NCBI RefSeq assembly: GCF_035762065.1
Contig: NZ_DASTPW010000048.1
Coordinates: 1-64,000 of the forward strand
Source: Methylibium sp035762065
GTDB lineage: Bacteria > Pseudomonadota > Gammaproteobacteria > Burkholderiales > Burkholderiaceae_C
Direction: 5' to 3'
DNA: 64,000 bases
Made by a program: the position numbers and the translations under genes. Of the stretch, positions 7,549 to 15,115 are shown in pieces; the stretch's first letter is position 1, and every line of letters begins with the position of its first letter. The notes under the pieces were generated by a model. It made no database searches. It saw nothing but the letters and a program-made list of their open reading frames with translations, and was not told the origin of the DNA.

Positions 7549-9498
7549 TCAGCTGCGCGGCGGCTCGGGCCGTGCCGGCGGATCGTCGAGCGTGAAGTCG
7601 ATTTCGAGCGGCTTGTGCACGTCGGGCTGCGCCGGCATCGAGCTGGTCGCAAGCAGGCGCTCGAAAACCGCGGGCGCCGGTGCGACGTCGTCGCCGATCG
7701 GCAGCATCACGTCGACCGGCGGTTCGTCGGCATGCTGATCGGAGACGTCGCGCGCGATCGAGTAAAGCAGCATCAGCTCGCGATAGGCCGGCAGGTCGAA
7801 GCTGTCGTCCCCGACCGGATCGGGCCCCGAATCCTCGGCACGCACCAGCGTCGCCTGCAAGACCTCGCGCGCGCGCTGCGGCGTGACCCACAGCGATTCG
7901 AGCCGGCCCATCACGCTCGGGTACTCGTCGAGCGTACGGCCGCCTTGCAGATCCGTCTCCCACGACGGCGCGTAGGCGTTGAAGCGGCTGTTGAAGCGCT
8001 CGCGCAGTTTCTCGTAATCGCTGCGCTCGCCGCGGCGCTTGTAGATCTCGAGCAGCTTCAGGTAGGGCAGCGGGCTGGTGCCGGCGGTGCTGCGCAGATG
8101 TGTCATCAGCAGATCGATCGCCGCATCGTCCTGACCCAGCACGATGAAGAACTCGGCCTGCTGCTCGAGGTCGATCAGTTCCTCGACCGAGACTTCACGC
8201 TTCTGAGCCTCGGGCACCAGCGGCTTGACCGCCGCGTCGAGCGGCGCGTGGCCGCTGTTCAGCAGCGCCGGCATCGTCGACATCGTGCCGGCGCGTGTCA
8301 GGGCGAGCGTGTCGTCGAAGCCTTCCTCGTTCGGCTTGCTGACCCAGGCCTTGAGCGTCGGTACCGGCGCGAACGCGGCGGTTTCGGCGGAGGTCGCGGG
8401 CGCTTGTTCGGTGGCCGGCCCGTCGGCCGGCGTGGCCGCGGCTTGCAGCAGCCAACCCTGCGCCTCGCGCTCGGCACTGCGCTGGCGCCACAGCCAGATC
8501 ACCGCGCCGAGCAGCAAGGCCGCGAGCGCAGCGAGCGCATAGAGCAAGGGATTGCCGAGCTGTTCACCCTCGGCACGCTGCACGCGCGCCTGCAGGCTGG
8601 CGATCGTCTGCTGCGTCGCGGCGTCCTGCGCCCGCAGCTTCTTCATCGTCGCCTCGAGTTCATCGACGCGCGCCTGGGCCGAAGCGGCCGCTGCGGCGGC
8701 CGCGCTGGCTGCCTGTTCGGCGGCGGCAATGCTGGCGGCCGCGGCTTCCGCGGCGGCATTGGATGGCGCTGCCCCGGCGGGCACCGACGCCGCCGGCGCA
8801 GCGGACGACGGCGCGGCCGCGCCCACGCGGGCGCCGGCTTCGAGCGGCGCCAGCCGCAGCCGTGCTGTCTCGCCGGCCGGCGCACGTGCCGCCGGTCGCG
8901 GCGGGCGCGGGGCGGCGGCGACACCGGTCGAAGGCTGCGCAGGGCGACGCCGCACCGCGGGGCGCGTCGGCGCGATGGGTGCGGACGCCGGCTCGGCCGT
9001 CGGCGCGGCGGCCAACGCGCCCTGCGGGTTCTCGTCGCGCGGCGCACCCGGGACGACGCCCGCACCCTCGCCCGCGACGGCAGGTGCCGCGGCAACCGCA
9101 GGCGAAGGCGGGTTGAACAGCGGCGGATCCGCAAGCAGCGTGAAGCGACGCACCACCTTCGCGGCGCAGCCGACCGAGATTTCGACCGAGACGATCGGCT
9201 CGTCGACGCGCGTCGTCGTCGCAAGCAACATCGTGCGTTCGAGCGCGCCGGGGGCGGCCGGCTGGAGCCGCAGCGTCGTCGTGCCGGGTTGCTGGAGGTT
9301 GTCGGCGAAAGAGACCTGGGCCGAGAGGCATTCGGGCGGCAGGTCTTCGTTGGGCTCGAGCCGCAACGGCACGCTGAGCTGCAGCGGCTGTCCGAGCGTC
9401 GCGGTGGTGGGCAAGCGCCCGAAGCCCACCGCCCATGAAGCCTGGGCCGCCACCCCGAGCGCACAGGCCCACAAGATGCTTCGTGCGCTCTTCACCAT
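7549..9498 (-). CDS. FimV/HubP-like membrane protein
   Basis: Envelope protein of the FimV/HubP group; in pseudomonads FimV helps type IV pilus function and in vibrios HubP marks the cell pole. The 649 residues show a signal peptide (MVKSARSILWACALGVAAQASWA), a FimV-core-like beta domain (about 24-140, ending RRFTLLADPP), and an Ala/Pro-rich linker. A coiled coil (about 285-330), one membrane segment (about 325-345) and an acidic cytoplasmic region with TPR-like helices follow (YLKLLEIYKRRGERSDYEKL). I see no LysM domain. I chose ATG 9498 because it gives the signal peptide; the frame is open 186 bases further upstream without one. Confidence 0.8.
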   Translation of the reverse strand: MVKSARSILWACALGVAAQASWAVGFGRLPTTATLGQPLQLSVPLRLEPNEDLPPECLSAQVSFADNLQQPGTTTLRLQPAAPGALERTMLLATTTRVDEPIVSVEISVGCAAKVVRRFTLLADPPLFNPPSPAVAAAPAVAGEGAGVVPGAPRDENPQGALAAAPTAEPASAPIAPTRPAVRRRPAQPSTGVAAAPRPPRPAARAPAGETARLRLAPLEAGARVGAAAPSSAAPAASVPAGAAPSNAAAEAAAASIAAAEQAASAAAAAAASAQARVDELEATMKKLRAQDAATQQTIASLQARVQRAEGEQLGNPLLYALAALAALLLGAVIWLWRQRSAEREAQGWLLQAAATPADGPATEQAPATSAETAAFAPVPTLKAWVSKPNEEGFDDTLALTRAGTMSTMPALLNSGHAPLDAAVKPLVPEAQKREVSVEELIDLEQQAEFFIVLGQDDAAIDLLMTHLRSTAGTSPLPYLKLLEIYKRRGERSDYEKLRERFNSRFNAYAPSWETDLQGGRTLDEYPSVMGRLESLWVTPQRAREVLQATLVRAEDSGPDPVGDDSFDLPAYRELMLLYSIARDVSDQHADEPPVDVMLPIGDDVAPAPAVFERLLATSSMPAQPDVHKPLEIDFTLDDPPARPEPPRS

Positions 9499-9533
9499 GG
9501 TGATCCTCGGTCCCTCCTCGGGCACTCTAGCAT

Positions 9534-9566
9534 GGCCCCCCGCGGCTTCCGGAGCCGCGCGGGGCC
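9534..9566. repeat. Strong GC hairpin in the fimV-like/phosphatase divergent region
   Basis: Inverted repeat with arms GGCCCC-C-CGCGGCT and AGCCGCG-C-GGGGCC, about 13 paired bases with a single internal C/C mismatch and a five-base loop. No T-run follows on either strand, so it is not a normal terminator. It sits between two divergent starts and could shape the fimV-like leader transcript. Confidence 0.6.
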
Positions 9567-9569
9567 TCG

Positions 9570-9581
9570 ATCGACGTCGAT
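9570..9581. promoter_or_regulatory. 12-bp perfect palindrome, possible operator
   Basis: The sequence ATCGACGTCGAT is a perfect palindrome located three bases after the GC hairpin and about 94 bases before the phosphatase start. A 12-bp palindrome between divergent genes is a plausible dimeric regulator site, but no regulator is assigned. A chance palindrome in GC-rich DNA cannot be excluded. Confidence 0.3.
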
Positions 9582-9674
9582 TCAGGGGGCGCAAAGCGCG
9601 GCGCGGCGCGGGTTCGCAGCCATGAGGCGGCGCCGGCTCGCATGCCAGAATTTGTGGCCGTCTGCGCGCTGACG

Positions 9675-10472
9675 ATGTCGACACCTCCGCTCCCTGCCCT
9701 TGATGCAGATGCCGCCGATGCAGCGCGCGGCAGGCGTCGCCGCGTTTACCTGATGCGTCACGGCTCGGTCGACTACTTCGACGCCACGGGCAAACCCTTG
9801 CCGCCCGACGCGGTGCCCCTGAATGCGACCGGCCAGCTTCAGGCCGACGCCGCCGGCGCCTTGTTCGCCGAACGCGGCGTGCGTTTCGATGCGGTCGTTG
9901 CCAGCGGCCTGCCCCGCACGTTGCAGACCGCCGAGCGCGCGCTCGCGGCGGCCGGCCAGCGGCTCGTGCCGCAGATCGAGCCCGCCTGGCAGGAGATCCG
10001 CGGCGGCCGGCTCGCGGACCTGGCCGAGGACCAGATCGAGCACGCCTTCCTCGGCGCCTTTCGCGCGCAACAGGATGTCGAGGCGCATCGCTTCCTTGGC
10101 GGCGAAAGCATCGGCGAGCTGCTCGACCGCGTGCTGCCGCCGTGGCTGGCCTGGTGCGAGCGCAGCGACTGGCGCTGCCTGCTGCTGGTGCTGCACGGCG
10201 GCGTCAACCGCGCTCTGCTGTCGCATGCGCTATGCGGCCAGCGGGCCTTCTTCGGCCGGCTCGAGCAGAACCCGGCTTGCATCAACGTGCTCGACGTCGA
10301 TGGCCCCGACAGCATCGTCGTGCGCGCGGTCAACCTCGCCCCGACGCAATGGCTGCATGAACTCGAACGGCTCACCACGATGGAAAAACTGTTGGCCGAA
10401 TACCGCCGGCGCGATGCCGCGACGCCTTCGCTGACCGAGCGCGCCGGCGCGGCAACCGCTGGCCCGCGATGA
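9675..10472 (+). CDS. Histidine phosphatase family protein
   Basis: Phosphoglycerate mutase-like (branch 1) histidine phosphatase. The RHG triad is at residues 28-30 (YLMRHGSVDY), with PLNATGQLQADAAG and the second catalytic histidine in LLVLHGGVNRALL (about residue 174). The 265 residues end in an unrelated charged tail. ATG 9675 puts a normal distance before the RHG motif; an ATG 33 bases upstream is possible. Its TGA overlaps the ATG of the Crp/Fnr gene. The neighbouring kinase/dehydrogenase pair suggests a small phosphorylated metabolite as substrate, but that is inference. Confidence 0.85.
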   Translation: MSTPPLPALDADAADAARGRRRRVYLMRHGSVDYFDATGKPLPPDAVPLNATGQLQADAAGALFAERGVRFDAVVASGLPRTLQTAERALAAAGQRLVPQIEPAWQEIRGGRLADLAEDQIEHAFLGAFRAQQDVEAHRFLGGESIGELLDRVLPPWLAWCERSDWRCLLLVLHGGVNRALLSHALCGQRAFFGRLEQNPACINVLDVDGPDSIVVRAVNLAPTQWLHELERLTTMEKLLAEYRRRDAATPSLTERAGAATAGPR

Positions 10473-11173
10473 GCTCCGAAACCCTCACCGTCGCCGAGCG
10501 CGACAACATCGAGCACGGCCCCTGGTTCGCGAAGCTGTCGAGCGGCCTTCGCAGCGCGATCCTCGGGCGCGCGAGCGTGCGCCGTGTCAAGGACAGCACG
10601 CTGCTCACCACGCGCGGCTCGCAGGCCGACGAATGGTGCGGCGTCGCCAGGGGCGCGGTGCGGGTGAGCTCGGTGTCGCTGTCGGGCAAGCAGGTGACGC
10701 TCACCTATTGCGAGCCCGGCACATGGTTCGGCGACACCGCGCTGTTCGACGGCCTGCCGCGCACCCACGACGCCAACGCACACGGCGAGACCACGCTGCT
10801 CGTCGTGCGCAAGCCCGACTTCAAGGAGCTGCTGAGCCAGCATCCCGAGCTTTACGAAGCGCTGCTGCGGCTGCATTGCCGCCGCCTGCGGCTGCTCTAC
10901 AACGTGATCGAGGACCTCAACACCCGCCCGCTGGCCGCGCGGCTCGCGAAGCAGCTGCTGCTGCTCGCGCGCAGCTACGGCATCGCGCAGGGCGAGGAGA
11001 TCCGCATCGGCCTGCAGCTGGCGCAGGAAGACCTCGCGCAGCTGCTCGGCGCCTCGCGACAGCGGGTCAACCAAGAACTGAAGGGCTTCGAGCGCGACGG
11101 CGCGGTGCGCGTCGAGCCGACGCGGCTGGTGGTGCTGTCGCGCGACAAGCTGCTGGCGATCGCCACCCGCTGA
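10469..11173 (+). CDS. Crp/Fnr-family transcriptional regulator
   Basis: The 234-residue protein has an N-terminal cyclic-nucleotide-binding-like domain (GTWFGDTALFDGLPRTHDA, about residues 85-103) and a C-terminal Crp-type helix-turn-helix (LAQEDLAQLLGASRQRVNQEL, about 189-209). I see no N-terminal cysteine cluster of the Fnr iron-sulfur type. The domain keeps the GD-LFDG shape but not the full cAMP phosphate-binding signature, so the ligand is unknown. It overlaps the phosphatase gene by four bases and lies 47 bases before the kinase gene; it could regulate that set. Confidence 0.9.
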   Translation: MSSETLTVAERDNIEHGPWFAKLSSGLRSAILGRASVRRVKDSTLLTTRGSQADEWCGVARGAVRVSSVSLSGKQVTLTYCEPGTWFGDTALFDGLPRTHDANAHGETTLLVVRKPDFKELLSQHPELYEALLRLHCRRLRLLYNVIEDLNTRPLAARLAKQLLLLARSYGIAQGEEIRIGLQLAQEDLAQLLGASRQRVNQELKGFERDGAVRVEPTRLVVLSRDKLLAIATR

Positions 11174-11220
11174 GCGCGGGCCGGCCGGCGCGGTACGCAC
11201 GGCAACCGAGAGGACATCCG

Positions 11221-12297
11221 ATGGAAGCCTATTCCGGCACCAAGGCCGTGGCGGCTGCGCAGGCCTTCGACGTCGCCGCGCTCGAAGCGCATCTCGCGCG
11301 GCACCTCGAAGGCTTCGAAGGGCCGCTCGCGGTCGAGCAGTTCAAGGGCGGGCAGTCGAACCCGACCTTCAAGCTCGTGACACCCGCGCGCAGCTACGTG
11401 ATGCGCAGCAAGCCCGGGCCGGTGGCGAAGCTGCTGCCGTCGGCGCATGCGATCGAGCGCGAGTTCGCGGTGATGCAGGGTCTCGCCGGCAGCGAGGTGC
11501 CGGTCGCCCGGATGCTGCTGTTGTGCGAGGACGAATCGATCATCGGCCGCGCCTTCTACCTCATGGAGTTCGTCGAGGGCCGCGTGCTGTGGGAGCAGTC
11601 GCTGCCCGGCCTGAGCCCTGCCGAGCGCGGAAAGATCTACGACGAGATGAACCGCGTGATCGCGGCGCTGCACCGCGTGGACTTCGCCGCGCGCGGACTG
11701 TCCCAGTACGGCAAGCCCGGCAACTACTTCGAGCGCCAGATCGGCCGCTGGACCAAGCAGTACCAGGCGTCCATCACCGTGCCCAACCCGGCGATGGACG
11801 CGCTGATCGAATGGCTGCCGGCGCACATCCCAGGGAGCGCGCGCGACGCGGCGCAAACGAGCATCGTCCACGGCGACTTCCGCCTCGACAACCTCATCTT
11901 CCACCCGCGTGAGCCGCGCGTGCTCGCGGTGCTCGACTGGGAGCTGTCGACGCTTGGCCATCCGCTGGCCGACTTCAGCTACCACTGCATGAGCTGGCAC
12001 ATCCCGCCGGGCGCGTTCCGCGGCATCGGCGGACTCGACCTCGCCTCGCTCGGCATCCCCAGCGAGGCCGACTACATCGCGCGCTACTGCGAACGCACGG
12101 CGCGCAGCCCTGACGCGCTGGTGACTGATTGGAGCTTCTACCTCGCCTACAACCTGTTCCGCATGGCCGGCATCCTGCAAGGCATCGCGAAGCGGGTCGA
12201 AGACGGCACCGCGGCGAGCGAGCAGGCGAAGCAGGCCGGTGCCGGTGCGAGGCCGCTCGCCGAGATGGGTTGGGCCATCGCGCAGAAGATGGGTTGA
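11221..12297 (+). CDS. APH-family phosphotransferase of the acyl-CoA dehydrogenase-associated type
   Basis: Kinase-fold protein of the aminoglycoside phosphotransferase family. The 358 residues contain the substrate-side motif QFKGGQSNPTFKL, the catalytic loop SIVHGDFRLDNLIF (about 215-228) and the metal-binding DW motif in VLDWELSTLGHPLADFSYH. This subtype usually sits next to, or is fused to, acyl-CoA dehydrogenases (ACAD10/11 in animals, LvaA next to LvaC in Pseudomonas putida). There it phosphorylates the 4-hydroxyl of 4-hydroxyacyl-CoA. The acyl-CoA dehydrogenase gene follows 57 bases downstream. It is not an antibiotic-resistance enzyme by this context. Confidence 0.9.
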   Translation: MEAYSGTKAVAAAQAFDVAALEAHLARHLEGFEGPLAVEQFKGGQSNPTFKLVTPARSYVMRSKPGPVAKLLPSAHAIEREFAVMQGLAGSEVPVARMLLLCEDESIIGRAFYLMEFVEGRVLWEQSLPGLSPAERGKIYDEMNRVIAALHRVDFAARGLSQYGKPGNYFERQIGRWTKQYQASITVPNPAMDALIEWLPAHIPGSARDAAQTSIVHGDFRLDNLIFHPREPRVLAVLDWELSTLGHPLADFSYHCMSWHIPPGAFRGIGGLDLASLGIPSEADYIARYCERTARSPDALVTDWSFYLAYNLFRMAGILQGIAKRVEDGTAASEQAKQAGAGARPLAEMGWAIAQKMG

Positions 12298-12354
12298 ACA
12301 TCGGCCGCGTCGACCAAAGCAGAGCGGCAGCAGCCGCCTTCAAAGGAGCCCCGG

Positions 12355-13620
12355 ATGGATTTCGATTACTCGCCGCGCACGCGCGAGCTGCAGGCTCGCG
12401 TCGCCGACTTCATGGCGCGGCACGTCTACCCGGCCGAGCCGGCCTACTTCGCGGAGATCGAGGCGAACAGCAAGGCCGGCAGGCGCTGGACGCACCTGCG
12501 GCTGATCGACGAGCTGAAGGCGAAGGCGCGCGCGGAAGGGCTGTGGAACCTGTTTCTGCCGCAAAGCGCCGAAGGCGCGCGGGCCGACGGCCGCACCGAC
12601 AGCTCCGGCGAGTACGGCGCCGGCCTGTCGAACCAGGAGTACGCGCCGCTCGCCGAGATCATGGGCCGCGTGCCCTGGGCCAGCGAGGTCTTCAACTGCT
12701 CGGCGCCCGACACCGGCAACATGGAGACACTCGTCCGCTACGGCAGCGCCGAGCACAAGCAGCGCTGGCTCGAGCCGCTCCTGCGTGGCGAGATCCGCAG
12801 CGCCTTCGCGATGACCGAGCCGGCGGTCGCCTCGAGCGACGCGACCAACATCGCATCGCGCATCGAGCGCCAGGGCGACGAGTACCTGATCAACGGCCGC
12901 AAGTGGTGGATCTCCGGTGCCGGCGATCCGCGCTGTGCGGTCTACATCTTCATGGGCAAGACCGACCCTGAGGCGCCGCGGCATTCACAGCAATCGATGA
13001 TCCTCGTGCCGGCCGACGCCAAGGGCATCACGGTGCACCGCCCGCTGACCGTCTTCGGCTACGACGACGCGCCGCACGGCCACTGCGAGATCAGCTTCGA
13101 GAACGTGCGCGTGCCCGCCAGCAACATCCTGCTCGGCGAAGGTCGCGGCTTCGAGATCGCCCAAGGCCGGCTCGGCCCGGGCCGCATCCACCATTGCATG
13201 CGGCTGATCGGCCTGGCCGAGCGCGCGCTGGAGCTGATGTGCAAGCGCGCGTCGGCCCGTGTCGCCTTCGGCCGCAGCGTCGCCGAACAGGGCGTCACGC
13301 GCGAGCGCATCGCCGAGGCGCGCTGCCGCATCGACATGGCGCGGCTGCTCACGCTGAAGGCGGCGTGGATGATGGACGTGGCCGGCAACAAGGCGGCGAA
13401 GGCCGAGATCGCGATGATCAAGGTCGTCGCGCCGAACATGGCCTGCCAGGTGATCGACTGGGCGATGCAGGTCCATGGCGGTGGCGGCATGAGCGACGAC
13501 TTCCCGCTCGCTTACGCCTACACGATCGCGCGCACGCTGCGCTATGCCGACGGCCCCGACGAAGTGCACCGCAACGCGATCGCCAAGCTCGAGCTCGGCC
13601 GCCAGACCGCGGCCGCCTGA
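12355..13620 (+). CDS. Acyl-CoA dehydrogenase, ACAD11/LvaC-like
   Basis: FAD-dependent acyl-CoA dehydrogenase of 421 residues with the usual helical N-domain, the beta-domain motifs AFAMTEPAVASSDATNI and GRKWWISGAGDP, and a C-terminal helical domain (AFGRSVAEQGVTRERIAEAR, QVHGGGGMSDDFPLA). The C-terminal active-site region reads RYADGPDEVHRN in place of the classical YEGT motif, as in the ACAD10/11-related branch. With the kinase upstream it probably acts on 4-phosphoryloxy- or 4-hydroxyacyl-CoA intermediates rather than in straight beta-oxidation. Substrate chain length is unknown. Confidence 0.92.
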   Translation: MDFDYSPRTRELQARVADFMARHVYPAEPAYFAEIEANSKAGRRWTHLRLIDELKAKARAEGLWNLFLPQSAEGARADGRTDSSGEYGAGLSNQEYAPLAEIMGRVPWASEVFNCSAPDTGNMETLVRYGSAEHKQRWLEPLLRGEIRSAFAMTEPAVASSDATNIASRIERQGDEYLINGRKWWISGAGDPRCAVYIFMGKTDPEAPRHSQQSMILVPADAKGITVHRPLTVFGYDDAPHGHCEISFENVRVPASNILLGEGRGFEIAQGRLGPGRIHHCMRLIGLAERALELMCKRASARVAFGRSVAEQGVTRERIAEARCRIDMARLLTLKAAWMMDVAGNKAAKAEIAMIKVVAPNMACQVIDWAMQVHGGGGMSDDFPLAYAYTIARTLRYADGPDEVHRNAIAKLELGRQTAAA

Positions 13621-13626
13621 GCGCCG

Positions 13627-14343
13627 CTACTCGAGGTTGTTCTGCCAGGCCGTCGAGCTGGTCTGCGGCCAGTTCTGCGGCGTGATCGAGGCGTCGGCGA
13701 GCTGCGTCGCCGACTGGGCGGCGCACAGCGCCACCGCGAGCGCGCCGTCGAGCGCCTGCTCGTCGGGCTGCACGCATTCGAGCCGCAGGTACAGCCGGCC
13801 GCGCAGCGTCATCAGCACGAACGGCTGATCCTCCACCAGCCAGGTGCGCGAGGCCTCGTCGAGCCGCTGCGCCAGGCCGTGGTCGAGCCAGCCCGAAAGC
13901 GTCGAAGGGTTGTTCGCGGTCGCCGCGAAGCGCGCCCGCAGCGGCTTCATCGCCGCGAGCTGCGTCTTCGGGAACATCGCGAGCCAGCGCATTTCTTCGG
14001 GCATGCTCGAATCGACCTGCGTCTGCATGCTCTCCGTGAACATCGAATAGGCGGACTGCTCGAGCTCCTCGGCCAGGCGCCGGGAGGTGACGAGCAGCTG
14101 CATGCCCGGCGGCAGCCCAAGCTCCATGCGGATGCGCAGCTCGCGATCGAGCAGGTAGGCACGTTGCGGCAGGCCCCATTCGATGCGCCATTGCGCCCTG
14201 CCCTCGCCGCCTTCGACGACCACGCCTTGGTCGTCGCGCACCCGCTTGTCCCGGTGGCCGCGCGCCTTGGCCCAGTCGCGCACGGGGCTGCCGTCCAGGC
14301 CTGCAGGCTTGCCGCCGATCCAGCGTTTGAGGGCTCCGAGCAT
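13627..14343 (-). CDS. Conserved-looking hypothetical protein
   Basis: A 238-residue protein I do not recognise. It starts MLGALKRWIGGKPAGLDG, has no signal peptide or membrane segment, and is rich in charged and aromatic residues. Segments include WRIEWGLPQRAYLLDRELRIRMELGLP, MPEEMRWLAMFPKTQLAAMKPLR and a C-terminal Gln/Ser/Asn-rich tail. It ends six bases from the end of the convergent acyl-CoA dehydrogenase gene and is divergent from the GST gene (79 bases). Codon use and GC content match its neighbours, so I accept it as a real gene; function unknown. Confidence 0.7.
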   Translation of the reverse strand: MLGALKRWIGGKPAGLDGSPVRDWAKARGHRDKRVRDDQGVVVEGGEGRAQWRIEWGLPQRAYLLDRELRIRMELGLPPGMQLLVTSRRLAEELEQSAYSMFTESMQTQVDSSMPEEMRWLAMFPKTQLAAMKPLRARFAATANNPSTLSGWLDHGLAQRLDEASRTWLVEDQPFVLMTLRGRLYLRLECVQPDEQALDGALAVALCAAQSATQLADASITPQNWPQTSSTAWQNNLE

Positions 14344-14422
14344 GACGACGGAAGGATCGAATAGAGTGAATCGGCGCGCTTCTCGGGGCCTCGGACGCCC
14401 GGCTCAGCACAGGGGACCAACG

Positions 14423-15115
14423 ATGATCGAAGTCTATTCCTGGGCCACGCCCAACGGCCACAAGGTCCACGTGATGCTGGAGGAATGTGGGCTGCCATAC
14501 CGCGCGATCCCGGTGGACATCGGCGCCGGCGCGCAGTTCGAGCCTGACTTCCTCGCGATCAGCCCGAACAACAAGATTCCGGCGATCGTCGATCCCGACG
14601 GCCCCGACGGCAAGCCGATCTCGCTGTTCGAATCGGGCGCGATCCTGCTCTACCTCGCCGGCAAGACCGGCCGCTTCCTGCCCGCCGACGTTCGCGGGCG
14701 CTACGACGTGCTGCAGTGGCTGATGTTCCAGATGGGCGGCGTCGGCCCGATGCTCGGCCAGGCGCACCACTTCCGCATCTACGCGCCCGAGAAGATCGAT
14801 TACGCGATCGACCGCTACACCAACGAAGCGAAGCGCCTGTACGGCGTGATGAACAAGCGGCTCGCGCAGAGCAAGTACCTCGGCGGGGCCGAGTACAGCA
14901 TCGCCGACATCGCCGTCTTTCCCTGGCTGCGATCATGGAAGAACCAGGGCATCGACTGGAACGACCACCCGCACCTCAAGGGCTGGTTCGACGAGATCGC
15001 GGCACGCCCCGCGGTGCAGCGCGGCTGCGAGGTACTGGCCGACCGGCGCAAGCCGCTGGTGGACGACAAGGCGCGGCAGATGCTCTTCGGCGCCGAGCAG
15101 TACAAGCCGCGCTGA
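14423..15115 (+). CDS. Glutathione S-transferase family protein (YghU/YfcG-like)
   Basis: Cytosolic GST-fold protein of 230 residues. The thioredoxin-like N-domain has MIEVYSWATPNGHKVHVMLEE and the glutathione-binding ISPNNKIPAIVDPD and LFESGAILLYLA segments. The alpha-helical C-domain includes YSIADIAVFPWLRSW. The TPNG..-LEE-GLPY arrangement is that of the Nu-class YghU/YfcG enzymes, which act as disulfide-bond oxidoreductases with two bound glutathiones. The frame is open further upstream, but ATG 14423 gives the family N-terminus. It ends directly next to the convergent LysR gene. Confidence 0.9.
   Translation: MIEVYSWATPNGHKVHVMLEECGLPYRAIPVDIGAGAQFEPDFLAISPNNKIPAIVDPDGPDGKPISLFESGAILLYLAGKTGRFLPADVRGRYDVLQWLMFQMGGVGPMLGQAHHFRIYAPEKIDYAIDRYTNEAKRLYGVMNKRLAQSKYLGGAEYSIADIAVFPWLRSWKNQGIDWNDHPHLKGWFDEIAARPAVQRGCEVLADRRKPLVDDKARQMLFGAEQYKPR

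Noticed and set aside
7549..9684. 711-residue form of the FimV-like protein
   Set aside because: The added 62 residues are Arg-rich, cross the divergent hairpin region and hide the signal peptide; ATG 9498 is preferred.
11221..12297. Aminoglycoside resistance gene
   Set aside because: APH fold is present, but the sequence type and the adjacent acyl-CoA dehydrogenase point to acyl-CoA metabolism.
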